Shown here piece after piece: positions 10,045 to 21,410 of a DNA stretch of 64,000 bases. A model generated the notes under the pieces. The model was not told the DNA's origin and searched no databases. It saw only the letters and a list, made by a program, of their open reading frames with translations. Location: positions 358,291,417-358,355,416 of the forward strand of contig NC_066579.1 of the NCBI RefSeq assembly GCF_024323335.1. The letters are read 5' to 3'. Within the stretch, counting starts at the first letter, position 1; the number at the start of each line of letters is the position of its first letter. A program made the position numbers and the translations under genes. Source of the stretch: Lathyrus oleraceus. Lineage: Eukaryota > Streptophyta > Magnoliopsida > Fabales > Fabaceae.

Positions 10045-11318
10045 CACTACTACAAAAAACCTGTTTTACCTCGATTTCATAAGTGAGGTAACGAAGGGCG
10101 TCATGAAAGCTCACAACTTTTCCCCTCGGGTAAAATTCCATTGAGGGGAAAAGTGTACTTGTTATGGGTTTGATCCCCAACAACATCATATTTTAGATTT
10201 TCAAATATGCGCTACTTTTTACCTCGATTGGAAATAATACCCGAGGTAAAATAGCCTATTTATATAATTTTTATTTTAACCTATTTTTTTTTCCGTTTTA
10301 ATATGTAAAGCATTAAATTTGTTGAAAATTTTGAATCTTCGTTCTCATCATCATCATCATTAACAACAAAAACAACAACAACAAAAACAACTCAAATAAA
10401 TAGAATCGTTGAACATTAAATCTCAAGAACAACAACAAGATCCATAAAATCTTTAAACATTAAATTTCAAAAAATAGTGACAGCACCAAAATATCAACAA
10501 AATCGATAGAATCGTTAAATATTTAATCTCAACTACAATAACATTAAATATTTTAATTGACACAATAACAATAACTAACATTGCTAAGTTACATTCATGA
10601 TTTCCTAACTAACATTAAACGTTTTTAATAAGAAATTAAAAGAGAAGAGATTACAATAAGGAACCTACCATGAAACGTTTTCATGCTCTTGCAATCAATC
10701 CCATAGAGTGGTGTTGTAGTTCATTTTGTTGATTTCATTATCATTGTTTTCTTTACGTTAATTTTGCATTTCAATACTTTGCATTCAAGATGGGTCATTA
10801 GGGCATTCACGTTCTTATTGGTTGGTGAGGGTTTCACGTAGATCACCGATGTTTCTTGTGGATTCATGAGTTGGAAATATATTGGTCGTTGTTATTATAT
10901 AAATGGATGGCAAAGATTTCTTTACTAATTTTTTCGTCAAATTGGATAAAAAAATTCCCCTCAGTTGCTAGCTTAACTGATGTAATTGGTCATAAACAAG
11001 AAAATAAAAATAAATAAAAGGTTCTAAAATGTAGTTGTTAGGATTCGAATGGGTGTCTCTAGAATAACTTATCCATCGGTTGCCAGCTCAACCAAGGTAA
11101 TAGGTCATAAACAAAATTATAAAAAAAATTAAAAGTTATTAAAATTCAGTTGTTGGTATTCAAATTGGTGTCCCCATAATACTTTACCCCTCGGTTGTCA
11201 GCTCAATCGAGGGAATAGGTAGTTTTTTTTATAAATGTGGTGCGCCTTTGGTTTGCACCTCGGTTGTTTGTTGGCTGATGTGAAAGATTTATCATAAAAT
11301 ATATTATTTGTAGTAGCG
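10045..11318. mobile_element. Non-autonomous CACTA element, 1.27 kb
   Basis: The left end is CACTACTACAAAAAACC (10045); the right end is ..TTTGTAGTAGCG (11318), one base off a perfect inverse. AGA duplicates flank it (10042-10044 and 11319-11321). Subterminal repeats built on ACCTCG/CGAGGT (TTTTACCTCG, CCCGAGGTAAAA, CCCTCGGTTG, ACCTCGGTTG) recur at both ends. The centre has CAT/AAC-rich simple repeats (10345-10395) and no credible coding sequence, so it must depend on another element's proteins. The fragment at 1-330 is of the same family. Confidence 0.88.
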
Positions 11319-11348
11319 AGAGATTAATCACGTATACGTACCAGCTAT

Positions 11349-11716
11349 TGTAACACCTGAGGCCGAAGAGGGCGGGGATAATTATAACATCCGAGACCGG
11401 AGAGGGCGGGGAGTGGTCACCCGAATTCACATCGGAATGAGAGGATCCTGAGGTTGTGAATGCATGGGGCTGCATGGTTGAAGGAAGCTTATAACGATTA
11501 ATTGGTATTACCTATACCAACAAGATGTATCTTCTTTCTGGTTTCCTAACAAATAAGAACTCCATATTTAAGTGTGCTTGACTTAAAGTACTATTTGGAT
11601 GGGTGACCTTCCAGAAAGTTTCCTGGAAGTGTGTGAGTGAGGACAAAACATGCAAAAAAAGACCCTGTTGTTTATGGGGTCGGTTGATAATCCTGAAAGC
11701 AATCTGGGGTGTTACA
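11349..11716 (+). mobile_element. Cassandra-type TRIM LTR with embedded 5S rRNA-like sequence
   Basis: The segment starts TGTAACACC and ends GGTGTTACA (inverted LTR tips). At 11556-11640 it carries a 5S-rRNA-like stretch: AGAACTCC, then TTTAAGTGTGCTTG (box A region), then GGATGGGTGACC (box C region, identical to plant 5S). LTRs with a 5S-like insert are the hallmark of Cassandra terminal-repeat retrotransposons in miniature. The first 60 bases hold a duplicated AGAGGGCGGGG motif. No second LTR or primer site follows and the flanking five bases do not match, so this is a solo or truncated LTR. It is not a functional 5S gene: the first third of 5S is missing and box A is diverged. Confidence 0.82.
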
Positions 11717-12789
11717 TTTGTCACAACACTACTAACATTTTCCTTCCTAGAGTTCATGGTGTAAACTTTTCCTGATTCACCTGGTACTCTATGAGTCCTC
11801 TAGTTAGAATAATCATTTATTGTGTGACTCTTTCTTCTGGAAACAATAACATCTCTACTAACCAATTTGGTACTCTCCAAAATTAAGCCTTTTACATATG
11901 TTGCATTGCGGGGGTTACACCGAATTTGCGCCCTGAACTTGTTTTCCTTTTGATGGGGGTCATCTTGGCTTCAGTTGTTGTTCAGTCCTACCATAATTCC
12001 TCTGCAGCTGACTTGCTTGCTTCATTTTGGTCTAAATCTTCTTCAAACTATTCTCAGCAATGTAACATTGTTATAACATCTATGGATAAGTGTTGAATCT
12101 GCGTTGGGTAATGTTATGCTTAATCTCCCATTTGAGACCAAACTTAAATTGGTTGATCTTCCACCTTTTTTTAGGAGCATATAGGGCTTGACTAGAATAT
12201 GCCACCATGTCTACAAATTTTTTGAAAAACTGAGCCACTGGCATATTTCCTTGACGCAAATGTTGGAACTCTAGTTCCTTCTGAGCCCTTAAACTATCTG
12301 CAAATACTTATCCATAAACATAATTTAAAGTGATCTTAGTCCTTTGGAATACCCTGAGTGTTCATACAAGCTCAAGCACTGGCCCATAACCTTACTGCTA
12401 GGCCTCTTAACATATTAAAGTCAAAGGTTACTTTCTCCTTTTCAATGCATGGAGTCACATGAAAGACTCATTTCATGCTAGTGAGTTAATCATATGCTAA
12501 AATATAGGTTGAAGATTCCTTCAAATTTAGGTGGATTCTTGCAATAAAAGTCCCAAAAATTAGGATTTCCCACATTATGCTGGATAGGATGAGGTTGTGA
12601 ACTACCTTGAGTTTGATGCATTATCTTTATCATAAATGCATGTTGTTGTTGCATCTGCAACTGATGTTGTTGTTGCTGATACACTATCTGAGCCCACCAG
12701 TTCCCATCATTTCTAAATTATTGGTTTGGATCCATATTTTGAGCATGAGTGTCTCTAGGTATTTCGCGTCCTCGTGGTCGCTCAACCAT
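11717..12789 (-). pseudogene. Ty3/gypsy gag pseudogene
   Basis: From an ATG at 12789 downward, degraded translation gives MVERPRGREIPRDTH, a Gln-rich stretch (YQQQQHQLQMQQQ), then NPPKFEG, the landmark of plant chromovirus-type gag, and further on a segment like KYLQ..LRRN...QGNMPVAQF..F, which matches the gag core. Stops and frameshifts are frequent throughout. It is cut at its 3' side by the Cassandra LTR. The primer site and LTR lie immediately upstream (12936 onward), so element order is coherent. Confidence 0.72.
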
Positions 12790-12935
12790 GATCCTACATG
12801 TCATACAAATAAACATTAACTTAATCATGCCTAACACTACATACTATAAAATTAAGGATCATAACGTTAACACACTCATATGAGGAATAAATAATTGACT
12901 AATAATATCTCATGGTTGGGTCGAGGATCAACCTA

Positions 12936-12946
12936 CTCTAATACCA
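12936..12946 (-). other. tRNA-iMet primer-binding site of the gypsy element
   Basis: On the - strand this reads TGGTATTAGAG, one base from the canonical plant initiator-Met primer site TGGTATCAGAG, two bases after an LTR end of the form GGTGTTATA. Confidence 0.7.
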
Positions 12947-12948
12947 AC

Positions 12949-13965
12949 TATAACACCTTGAATAATATTCGTCTAGAATCATACTACTCGACATGCTATA
13001 TCGGGTATTGAGTACATCAAAAATGTCTAAATGACATCAAATCCAAGTATGACACTAGGTCCATAACTTAGTATACATACATAAAGTTGGTGTCGATACA
13101 AAATGCTAAATGGAAAAACAAAACGAAAACACTAGAAATAAATAATGAAGTATTCAAATCCTTCACACCATCTTTCTTTTTCCTTTGTCATGCACCTGAT
13201 TCCCTGAAATATTAAATAAAGGGTAAGATACAACTATCTAGGTGGAGTCCTAACTAAACCATAAGTCTGCTCGACCAGAGGGTTCTAATATTATATGCAT
13301 CCTACTAATACTATCCTCGCGTATCGAGGATATAAACAAAGATAAACGAAGCTCATCCGACTTTATACATTACGTGAATGTTGATACCATAGTTTCACAA
13401 ACCCTTCCGTAAAATATGGTTTTACGGTACGACCTACCTCCATTGCGTGGAAACACTTTCCACCAAATATGAATTTATAGTATGACCTGCCTCCATTGCA
13501 TTGAAGTCCTTTCCACCAAATATGGCTTTACGGTACGCCCTACCTCAATTGCATGGAAACACCTTCCATCAAATATGACTTTATGGTATTACCTACCTCC
13601 ATTGCATGGAAACTATCCTAATGTTGAACCACGTTCACAACAAGACCTATGAGTATCAACGATTCACTATATTCATTTCATTTGATTCCTTCCAGAATCA
13701 TTACTATTTGTAGTTATCAAACAACAAAGTTCCATTACACTTCCAAGCTTTTCATCCCTTTGGATTCTGACACGATCTTAGGGTTTTCTTACTTTCCGAA
13801 ACACCTCCTTGTATCCGAAGTATTTATCATGGTTCTCGTATCCTTAGTTCATCCTAAGGTTCCTCACTCTTCTTGATTTTCTTTTACTTATTTTATTAAA
13901 CAATCATACATTATTTATTAGGATTCTTAACCTAATTGCTAGTGTTGTCTATTCTACACGATCTA
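12949..13965 (-). mobile_element. 5' LTR of the gypsy element (first part, interrupted)
   Basis: The LTR tip TATAACACC begins at 12949 next to the primer site and the sequence runs right until it is broken by the insertion at 13966. It should resume at about 16673, but its outer end is not recognisable. It holds the 53-bp tandem repeats at 13412-13620. The frame open at 13649-13876 has no recognisable domain. Confidence 0.55.
13412..13620. repeat. Four tandem copies of a 53-bp unit
   Basis: Copies begin AAATATG at 13412, 13465, 13518 and 13571, a constant 53-bp spacing. Each includes ACGGTA(T)..CCTACCTCCATTGCATGGAA and TTTCCACC with scattered substitutions. Confidence 0.88.
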
Positions 13966-16667
13966 TATAACACCCTAATTTTTAAGTATTCTTTTTAATT
14001 AAATTTATAATATTTATTTGAGTACTTTATTTTATTAAATAAAATTATTAAAGAGAGGTAGATATTTAATTAGTAGTATTGTTAATTTAGTTGATATTAG
14101 AAATAATATTAAATAAAGTGATATTTTAGAGTTTGGAGAAAAATAGATTTAAATTTGAAATAATGGAGTTTATTTAAAAATTATTTATGATTTTATTATT
14201 TAATTAAATAATAAGATATATTAGAAAATTAGAGATTTTGTGATTTGGGGAGAGAAATAGAAATATTTTATAAAATAGTGTATTAATGAGATTTTGCAAG
14301 AGTTGAGATTTGATTTTATAATAAAATAAAAAAATGGAATTAGGTTAATTTAAATAGATAAGTTGGAAGTTTAGGAAGAACGTGGAATAGGTGAGTTACG
14401 TATCTTTGGGGATGGCTAAACTCAAATAGGCGAAACATGTGAGTTTCAGATATATTTAATAGGGAGAAAACGCAGAATCGCAGGTAAATATAGGAGAGAA
14501 TTGATCGTCTTATTTCATGCATAACTTGAGTTTCATAAGTCTGTTTGAGGCGTGGTTGGTTGAATTAGAAAGCTAACGCAATAATATTTATTTTGAAGTG
14601 GGTAAATTAGGTCAAAGAGCACTAGAACAGTAAAAGTTCGTCATCATAGGCATAGTCAATTTCAGGCATAGTCAATTTCAGTCATGTGTTGGTCATCATG
14701 TTTCATGCGTAACTTCAGTTTCGTAAATCTTTTTGGTGTGTCGTCAATTGCGTTAGAAAAAGAATTTAATGATGTTTCAAACTCGATATTTTTGTAATTT
14801 TATCATGAATATATAATTTTTCGTGTTATTTTAAAGACGTACATTTAATTTTAGAGTTTATGTAGGAATTATTGCGATAGGGCTGAACTGAAACAAATAG
14901 AACTGAAGTTTCATAAATCTGTTTGAGGTGTGATTAATTGCATTTGAAAGAGGTTTTAAATAAATTTTAGACTTGAGAGTTTCATAATTTTATCATAAGT
15001 CTATAATATTTGATTCTATTTTGAAGTGAGACAATTTTAGAGTTAAGTCTAGAGTTTTGGAAAACCTTTAGAAATTTAAGGAATCAAACATAATTATAAA
15101 TAACTTAAAATTGAGTTAGTGATATTTTTTAGAGTTGATTAAATTAAGGAGTTAAGTTGTTGTGAGTTTAAAGTTGTTAACATGTCTATTGTTTAATTTG
15201 AGTTCGGATATGTTTAGAGTGTGAGTTAGAGTTGTATTTTGAACTACTGACATGTTTAGAGCATAGTCTGAAATAATTGAGTTGACTCTAATGTGCTCAA
15301 TGAGTTAGTTTGATGTATTTGGAGTGTTATGTGAATTACATATTATTGAGTTTTGAGCAATTTCGAGTTCGGTGACTTTTCGTTACCTTGTTGATGAGTT
15401 TAAGAGTTGTGTTAGACTAGAGTTTTTAGAGTTACTATGAAGATATTGAATAATTAATTATAATATTTATAGTTGAGTTGGAGATATTTATTATTTAGAG
15501 TTATTTTCGTAATTTAAGTGATTTTCTTATCATGTCTGAGTTGTCATTTAGAGTTATTTAGAATTATGGAGATTGTTATAGAGTTGTTTAGAGTTTGCAT
15601 TGAGTACTCTATTGAGTTAAAGACAAAGATGGTCACCCTTTTGATCGGTTGTAGGAAATTTTAAATAATTATTACTTTGTTAATGTGTTTGGGTGTTTCT
15701 GTGAGTTGATGAATAATTTGAGTTATTGAGTAATAATATATATTTTACTCTGTTGTTTCAATATAATTATTGAGATCTAATTATATAGCATTATTTTTTA
15801 GTTGTGTGGTTCAGGGAGAACCTTATCCAGAAAGGACTTTTATTCAGAGAGAACATTTTTATGGAATACGAGATGTCATTTGTTGATTGGTTATGAGTCG
15901 TGATTGACATTATATATCCATGCTGATGTATATCAAAGATAGGTAAAACTTCGGTTCGAAGAGGTCCAGTGCTTAGAGAGAGCCAATGACGAGGTCCAGT
16001 GCTCAAAGAGAACCAATGATAGTCTCATTGTTCAGAGGAAACATATTCCAGAGAGGAATTGGAGATGTGGATAATTATGTAAAATAACTCAGACATCCAA
16101 ACTTTTGGTACCACATGCATTTTGGGAGGAGGAATACATTGCATTATACATTTTCATCGTGACTGTGATTATTGTTGTATATGATTGTGTGAGAATGATA
16201 TTTGATATTACTTGTTATATGAAAACTATCCTTGTTGTTTAATACACCGCTAGTATCTATAAAGTTATTCTCACCCTTATTTCTTTCTATGTGGTGCTTT
16301 GTATTCTCCTAGAGCACATATAATCAGGTGGAGGAGTAGCTAATGTTGAGCTGGAGAGTTGCATTGAGGCCTCTTCATTTACTTTTTTGTTTTCTGCGTT
16401 ATTTAGTTCTCGTCGGTGCTCTGATCTGTAACATTGGGTTTGGGACGTTTTCACTATTGATATAATGTCACTATTTTGGATTGTTTATTTAATCAAATAT
16501 TTTATTCCTTCAAGACAATTTTAAAGTATGTTTGAAGTTGAGTTCTGCTACATGTTTTACGTTTTACTTTGAAAAGAGTATTTTTGTTGAACATGTGTAA
16601 CACCTGTTTTAGAGAAATAATTGTTTATCTTTTATAAAAATGTTTTCGGGGATTTTAGGGTGTTACA
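13966..16667 (+). mobile_element. Solo-LTR-like insertion, 2.7 kb, with 5-bp target-site duplication
   Basis: The element starts TATAACACCCTAA (13966) and ends TTAGGGTGTTACA (16667). The tips are inverse of each other apart from one G-to-A change at position 2. ATCTA lies directly on both sides (13961-13965 and 16668-16672). There is no coding sequence. The 3' part has short repeats (GGTCCAGTGCT..GAGA.CCAATGA, 15959-16018) and a stretch like the 3' region of long plant Ty3/gypsy LTRs (GGTGGAGGAGTAGCTAATGTTGAG at 16331 on). A single LTR left by recombination fits best; orientation is inferred from that stretch. It sits inside the older gypsy LTR. Confidence 0.75.
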
Positions 16668-16672
16668 ATCTA

Positions 16673-17587
16673 GACGTAAATTCCAATCATAACAAGACAT
16701 ATGATTTACATGTAATTTCAATCATACTACAAATATTACAATATAGACGCTTCATTTGAACCCAAAGTATATCACCCAACAATTAGGGTTTTATTACTAT
16801 CAAACACAACATACTAAGAAAAATCATGGGGCCAAGACGGTCCAACCGTGTCACTCAACATGGATCGTGATGAATGCAGGACACTCCCTCCACACGAAAA
16901 CTAGAGGGTAAAACTGTCTGTTCGTGCTAACCAACACGTGCCGTGTTATGGCCATAACGCAAATGTTCAAAATTTCACATAATTTACCCACGACCAATTT
17001 GTGGCTAATGGTGCATTTCCGTGGGTAATCTCAGTATTCTCATTTCCTGCATAATTCAATCATTTCCAATCCAAAACTCAAGCAAACTTGTCCAATCCAA
17101 AACTCAAGCAAACTTGTCCAATCAGAGAAAATAGACTAGGGAACAAATGAGCACAAACATATATTCATACTTATATGGATGTTCATGAGCATACACAATA
17201 AGTCCACATATCATAAGAACTATCAATCCACTCACTACCAACCCTAGCTTTACTCAATTGAAGTGATTTTGAAGTTGCCTCTTTGAAGTTGGATTAAAGT
17301 TAATTGCGATTAGGGGTCTTAATAACCTGGGGACATCGACTTATGGATCTATTTTCAAATATCATAACGATTGTTTTTTGGGAGCTCTCTCACTTTTTAG
17401 GTGTCTCTAACTCTCTCATTGCCTAACTATCAAGTGTTATCTCAGCCATAGAGTTCGCCAATAAGAAGGGTTGGCAAGGTCTTTAATTGAAAATCGACTC
17501 TATTCTGGTGGTGCATGCTTTCAAGCCTCCTTTTAGAGTGTCTTGACAGATTCACATCAGATGGATTAACTGTGTAAATATCACTTC

Positions 17588-17590
<3 letters not shown>
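16673..17590. other. Decayed LTR and intergenic DNA
   Basis: Probably the outer part of the gypsy LTR broken at 13965, but no end can be placed. A 26-bp unit (TCCAATCCAAAACTCAAGC and seven more bases) is directly duplicated at 17065-17116. No gene is seen. Confidence 0.4.

Positions 17591-17591
<1 letters not shown>

Positions 17592-17678
<87 letters not shown>
17592..17678. repeat. (TA)n microsatellite, about 87 bp
   Basis: An uninterrupted AT dinucleotide run. Confidence 0.95.
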
Positions 17679-17679
<1 letters not shown>

Positions 17680-17681
<2 letters not shown>

Positions 17682-18509
17682 GTAATTTCTCACATTTAAA
17701 GAGAATACAATAGTTGTGCATACTCTCTTGCTAACTTAGGTCTCAGTGTTACTGATTCTATCTATTTAGACTCGATGCGCTTAATTTTGAGAATATATCT
17801 TATAAAGAATATGTTAAATTTGTTTTTCTTTAGATTTGATTTCTATTCGGAGGGTGTTGATATAATCTTTCCTCTCCTCTTAATTTAAAAAAAAAAACTT
17901 CTATTTCTCATGTATTTTATTTTAACCATTAATTTGTGTGTTTCAATTTCGTTGCTAAGTGAGTCGTGCTATATAGCACTTATCATTAAAAAAAGAAGAA
18001 AATTTAAAAACATGCATTGTATTTTCACATTTAATATGTATTAGTTTTGGTCCTATAATTATCCTCACACTTTTAATTATTAAATAAATATATTGTCACC
18101 TCTTTGATACATTATTTCTACAATAAATTTTTTATCTTATTATTTTATATGTTTTCGTTGTCGAAAGCTAAAAAGTATATATCACTATATTTAAATTTTA
18201 GTAAAAATATACAAGAAGAACAAGGACTTTCGATGATCACCAAGATTTTATGTAAGATGATTACTAAATTTGGTGATCAATTGAGCGAGTGAAAGAGATA
18301 AATCTGCTGTATTAATTAATGTATCTTAGATACATTTAAAAATAGTTCCATTTTTTTTGACAGAAAAAAGTAGTTCCAATTTTATAAATGGTATCTTATG
18401 TTATTGAAGTTAAGTATTTTTTCTATCAAAAAAACAAATTTAGAACTTTTAAATTTTTTTCTATAAAATGATCAAACTGATTTCTATTTATTGGACGTGG
18501 GGGGAAAAT
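17680..18509. other. Upstream region of NCR gene 2
   Basis: AT-rich DNA with no gene of its own. From about 18218 to 18509 it resembles the DNA upstream of NCR gene 1 (about 1590-1818): ACTTTCGATGATCA matches ACCTTTGATGATCA; the stretch around TTAGATACATTTAAAAATAGTTCCA matches TTAGACACATTTAAAAATAATTACA; TGATTTCTATTTATT matches ATTTTCTATTTATT. This is the probable conserved NCR promoter, known in the family to hold short conserved boxes; I infer the function. Confidence 0.6.
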
Positions 18510-18806
18510 ATGACTAGAACTCTAAAATTATTTTATGTTTGGATCATCTTTGTTTCTCTCTTTTTTGTTGTAACCAACTGTGGTAAGTAATTTTGTTCAC
18601 ATATATCAAAAACTTCTAATAAAGTTTCTTATACACGATATTTCAAAACCTTTTAATAAAAGATCTCTTTTGTTGCTATTTGATATATCACAGCAGGTTA
18701 TACTTTATGCAAGAAAAGATATGATTGTCCAAGAGATATGTGCATCCCTCGTATAACTCCCAAGTGCATGAATGGTATATGTATGTGCATCTACACTAAG
18801 AATTGA
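18510..18806 (+). CDS. Nodule-specific cysteine-rich (NCR) peptide, two exons
   Basis: Exon 1 (18510-18582) encodes a signal peptide starting MTRTLKLFYVWIIFVS; exon 2 (18697-18806) encodes the mature peptide; total 60 residues. The six mature cysteines are spaced C-x5-C-x4-C-x7-C-x4-C-x-C, identical to the gene at 1819. The motif CIP.I.PKC is shared between them. The mature part is strongly basic (about seven Lys/Arg against two Asp), the class that often has membrane-active antimicrobial behaviour. The acceptor is CAGCAG, so exon 2 could also begin at 18694 and add one Ala without changing frame. A seventh Cys lies at the end of the signal region (VVTNC). Nodule symbiosome targeting is family knowledge; expression cannot be judged from sequence. 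Confidence 0.9.
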
Positions 18807-19129
18807 GTTAAAAAATAATTAGATTAATTGTAACAAAAACTTCACTTTTAATATGTTGGTGCTATTTAATTGTATTGTTTTATTTAGAAGTATAATATAA
18901 TTGGCTATTTTGATATATAAAGAAAATATGTGAGTGTGTATATTTATTTTACTTATATATTTGGCATACTAATATTGATTTACATGAATTTGATAAAGTT
19001 TAGTATGATTTTTCAGAGTAGTTGAAAAAAGATGAATTGAACTTATTGAAAACAAGTTTGTATTAACGTGTTATTCCTGCGCCAAAGGCACACGTGGTGA
19101 CGAAATGTTTAAAATGATAAATAAATGGA

Positions 19130-19375
19130 ATATGACATAGTCTTTATTTGTCCTTTATGAAGATACCTTCAAAGATTAGGAAGAAGATCATCGGTTTTTA
19201 AAAGAAGTTTCTATGGAGAGGGACCAAAGGAATTTCTAAAGTTGTATGGGTTAGTTGGTCAAATATTTGTAAATTGAAGAGAAGAGTATAGGTGGTCTTG
19301 ATATTTGTGTCTCCCTAACCTTGAGCTCTTAGATAAGTGGTGTTGGAGGATATTAAGGGTTTTGGCCTATAATAT
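19130..19375 (+). pseudogene. LINE (L1-type) reverse transcriptase fragment
   Basis: Degraded + strand translation: PSKIRKKIIG, then KKFLWRGTKG, then VVWVSWSNICKLK, then an NLELLDKWCWR-like end after shifts. These match the conserved end of plant LINE reverse transcriptases (FLW.G....I.WV.W..+C.PK..GGLGI...NLALL.KW.WR). Stops and frameshifts make it non-functional. The DNA between NCR gene 2 and this point (18807-19120) holds nothing else I recognise. Confidence 0.72.
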
Positions 19376-19421
19376 CCTTTTAGCATGCTATAGCTCTCAA
19401 AGTGTCCTTATAATTATAATG

Positions 19422-19890
19422 TGTTGAATTATAATTTTTTGTGTCGAAGTAGGTTGTTCAACAGAAGTAAGGAAACGTTGAATCACTTAGATATCAAAAT
19501 GTCGAAGAGTATTTCGACAGGGATGTTAGACTTAACTTTATTTGTTTGTTTAATTGAATTGGTTAGGTTAGTTTTGGGTCTTACTTGAGAAGCAATTAAA
19601 TCCAAAATTTATCAATAGGAAGTAACCCTTATTATTGTATACATTTGAATTTTGTAGTTGCAAAAGGAATAAAGAATTTCTCTCGATAAACTCTAACAAT
19701 TTTCTTTCCCCAATTCAATTTTCTTTTATTGTTTTCATCATCATTGTGGAGTGATACAATCTTGCAACAAAGGTTGGTCGATTCACTCGAGTGAAGAGTG
19801 AAAAACAAGAGAGAATTCGATCGGTGCGATTGAATCTTATTTATCAAGATTAACTCGAAATTACTCAAAATTTTGTATTTAATTCCAACA
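19422..19890 (+). mobile_element. Probable Copia LTR (469 bp)
   Basis: The segment runs from TGTTGAATTATAA to AATTCCAACA, TG..CA tips in a form common to legume Copia LTRs, and is followed directly by a Copia coding fragment. A second LTR was not found; no standard primer site follows (TGGTGGTAGC lies nearby instead of TGGTATCAG). Confidence 0.5.
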
Positions 19891-19895
19891 CAATG

Positions 19896-20222
19896 GTGGT
19901 AGCTAGAGAGGTTGGAATTAGACTTCATAGAAGGCCAACACTACATCTATCCCCCAACACTCCAATCAACCGGCTACCCCCAAACCATCCAGCACCTCTT
20001 ACTATTAGAAAATCCACCAGAATTTCAAAACCCCTCAAATATATTCAAGACTTCCAATGTGGCATGCTTAAAAGTACTCTTTCTTCTTCCAATCTTTCTA
20101 CTACGGGTACCATTCTCTATCCCATCTCTAATTTCATTTCTTACTCTAATTTATCTTATCATCATAGAACATTCTCTATTCCTGGCCTTAATTGGCAAGG
20201 AGCTAAAGGGTTCAACCAACCC
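19896..20222 (+). pseudogene. Copia polyprotein fragment (integrase to reverse transcriptase linker)
   Basis: One frame reads RKSTRISKPLKYIQDFQC followed 19 residues later by LYPISNFISYSNLSYHHR, the Copia linker between integrase and reverse transcriptase (R.S.R...P.YL.DF.C...YPIS.Y.SY..LS..H..F). Nothing upstream or downstream of the polyprotein remains. A purine-rich run ending GGAGGGGAAAA at 20379-20388 could be the polypurine tract of this same relic; the young Copia element inserted exactly there. Confidence 0.6.
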
Positions 20223-20388
20223 TAAGAATTAGACTCTCATGATACTTTTAGCCTTGTTATTAAAATGAATACCATAAGATTTCTATTTAATTTGACTGAG
20301 ACTTCAATGCATTTTCTTTTAGTCAGCTTTTTTGCCAGATTGTTAATACTTAATATGAACTCTAGAGTTTTAAAATAGGAGGGGAAAA

Positions 20389-20870
20389 TGTTAGAAAATT
20401 CGGTAAAATTAAATGGATCCAGGACTGAATCGTGATTGAGAATCACTTTCCTTAAAAGTATTTCAAGCACTCTTTTATTATGTCTTAGAGTTGGAAAATG
20501 CAAGAACACTCAGGATAATGTCAGCCTTATTTCGAGTCTGCACAAGACAAGTGAAGAACCCGAAATGCAAGGAAGGTTTTCTGGAATTTGGAAGAGAAAT
20601 TCGTTTTTAGTTCTTGTGTTATTTTTCTGAATAGAATCATATATTTATAGGAGATATGGATGTTGTTTCAAAAGTTTGCAACCTTTGATGAAACAACATC
20701 ATTTCACCATAAAACACAATGTTTCATATATGACACTATTTCATGAAAAGATATGAAAATTGAATTCAAAATTCAAACAAAACAATAACTAAAAAATTGA
20801 ATTCAAAGCATTAAATGCTATTTAACTCTTTTGTCATTTTGGAACTAATATTGCAAAACAATTTCCAACA
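20389..20870 (-). repeat. 3' LTR of the young Copia element
   Basis: Starts TGTTAGAAAATT and ends TTTCCAACA on the + strand; nearly identical to 25403-25884. The DNA on its inner side (20871-21400) is the untranslated 3' part of the element. Confidence 0.95.
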
Positions 20871-21410
20871 ATCCCCCACTAGTTCTAATAATGACAAAAA
20901 TCATTCCAGATAGTGAAATATAAAAAGTGTTAATACAGTTAGGTATCTTTCGATTTTAAACTTAACCTTAGTGAGGATAACGCAAAGTTTAATCGGAATG
21001 TTTGGTAGCAAAGCTTTTAAACCATTAATCCATGGGATCAGACCGGCGTTACCTTACACACACTCTTTAAAGGTTCTTCCTTTACATATCTCGCTTAGCA
21101 CTTATTTATGGCCATATGCTATCCTTTTCATGAATTTTTCATGAGAGAAACTCCAACTCTCACTTTGAGACGGCACCATCTCAAAATTCACATAGGTGAG
21201 GTTCATATAGCATCCTTTCCAATAGATACTCTTCTTCGTTAATGAACTTCATTAAGAGGTTTTGGAAACCTCAACCCTCAATTCAACACAGTCAACCTTA
21301 TTTCCCAAATTCTTGACTTACATCCAATTCAACGACTTGTTGTTACCCATTGAATCTTGAAGTTAATGTTTTGTTAACATAAGATTGGGTTGCTGCCGCT
21401 GTCGGAACCT

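Noticed and set aside
11556..11640. 5S rRNA gene
   Set aside because: Only the internal-promoter part is similar, it lies within an LTR, and the first third of 5S is absent; a Cassandra LTR explains it.
20436..20630. Small frame, repeated identically at 25450-25644
   Set aside because: Both are the same stretch of the two Copia LTRs, antisense to the element; duplication reflects the LTR, not a gene family.
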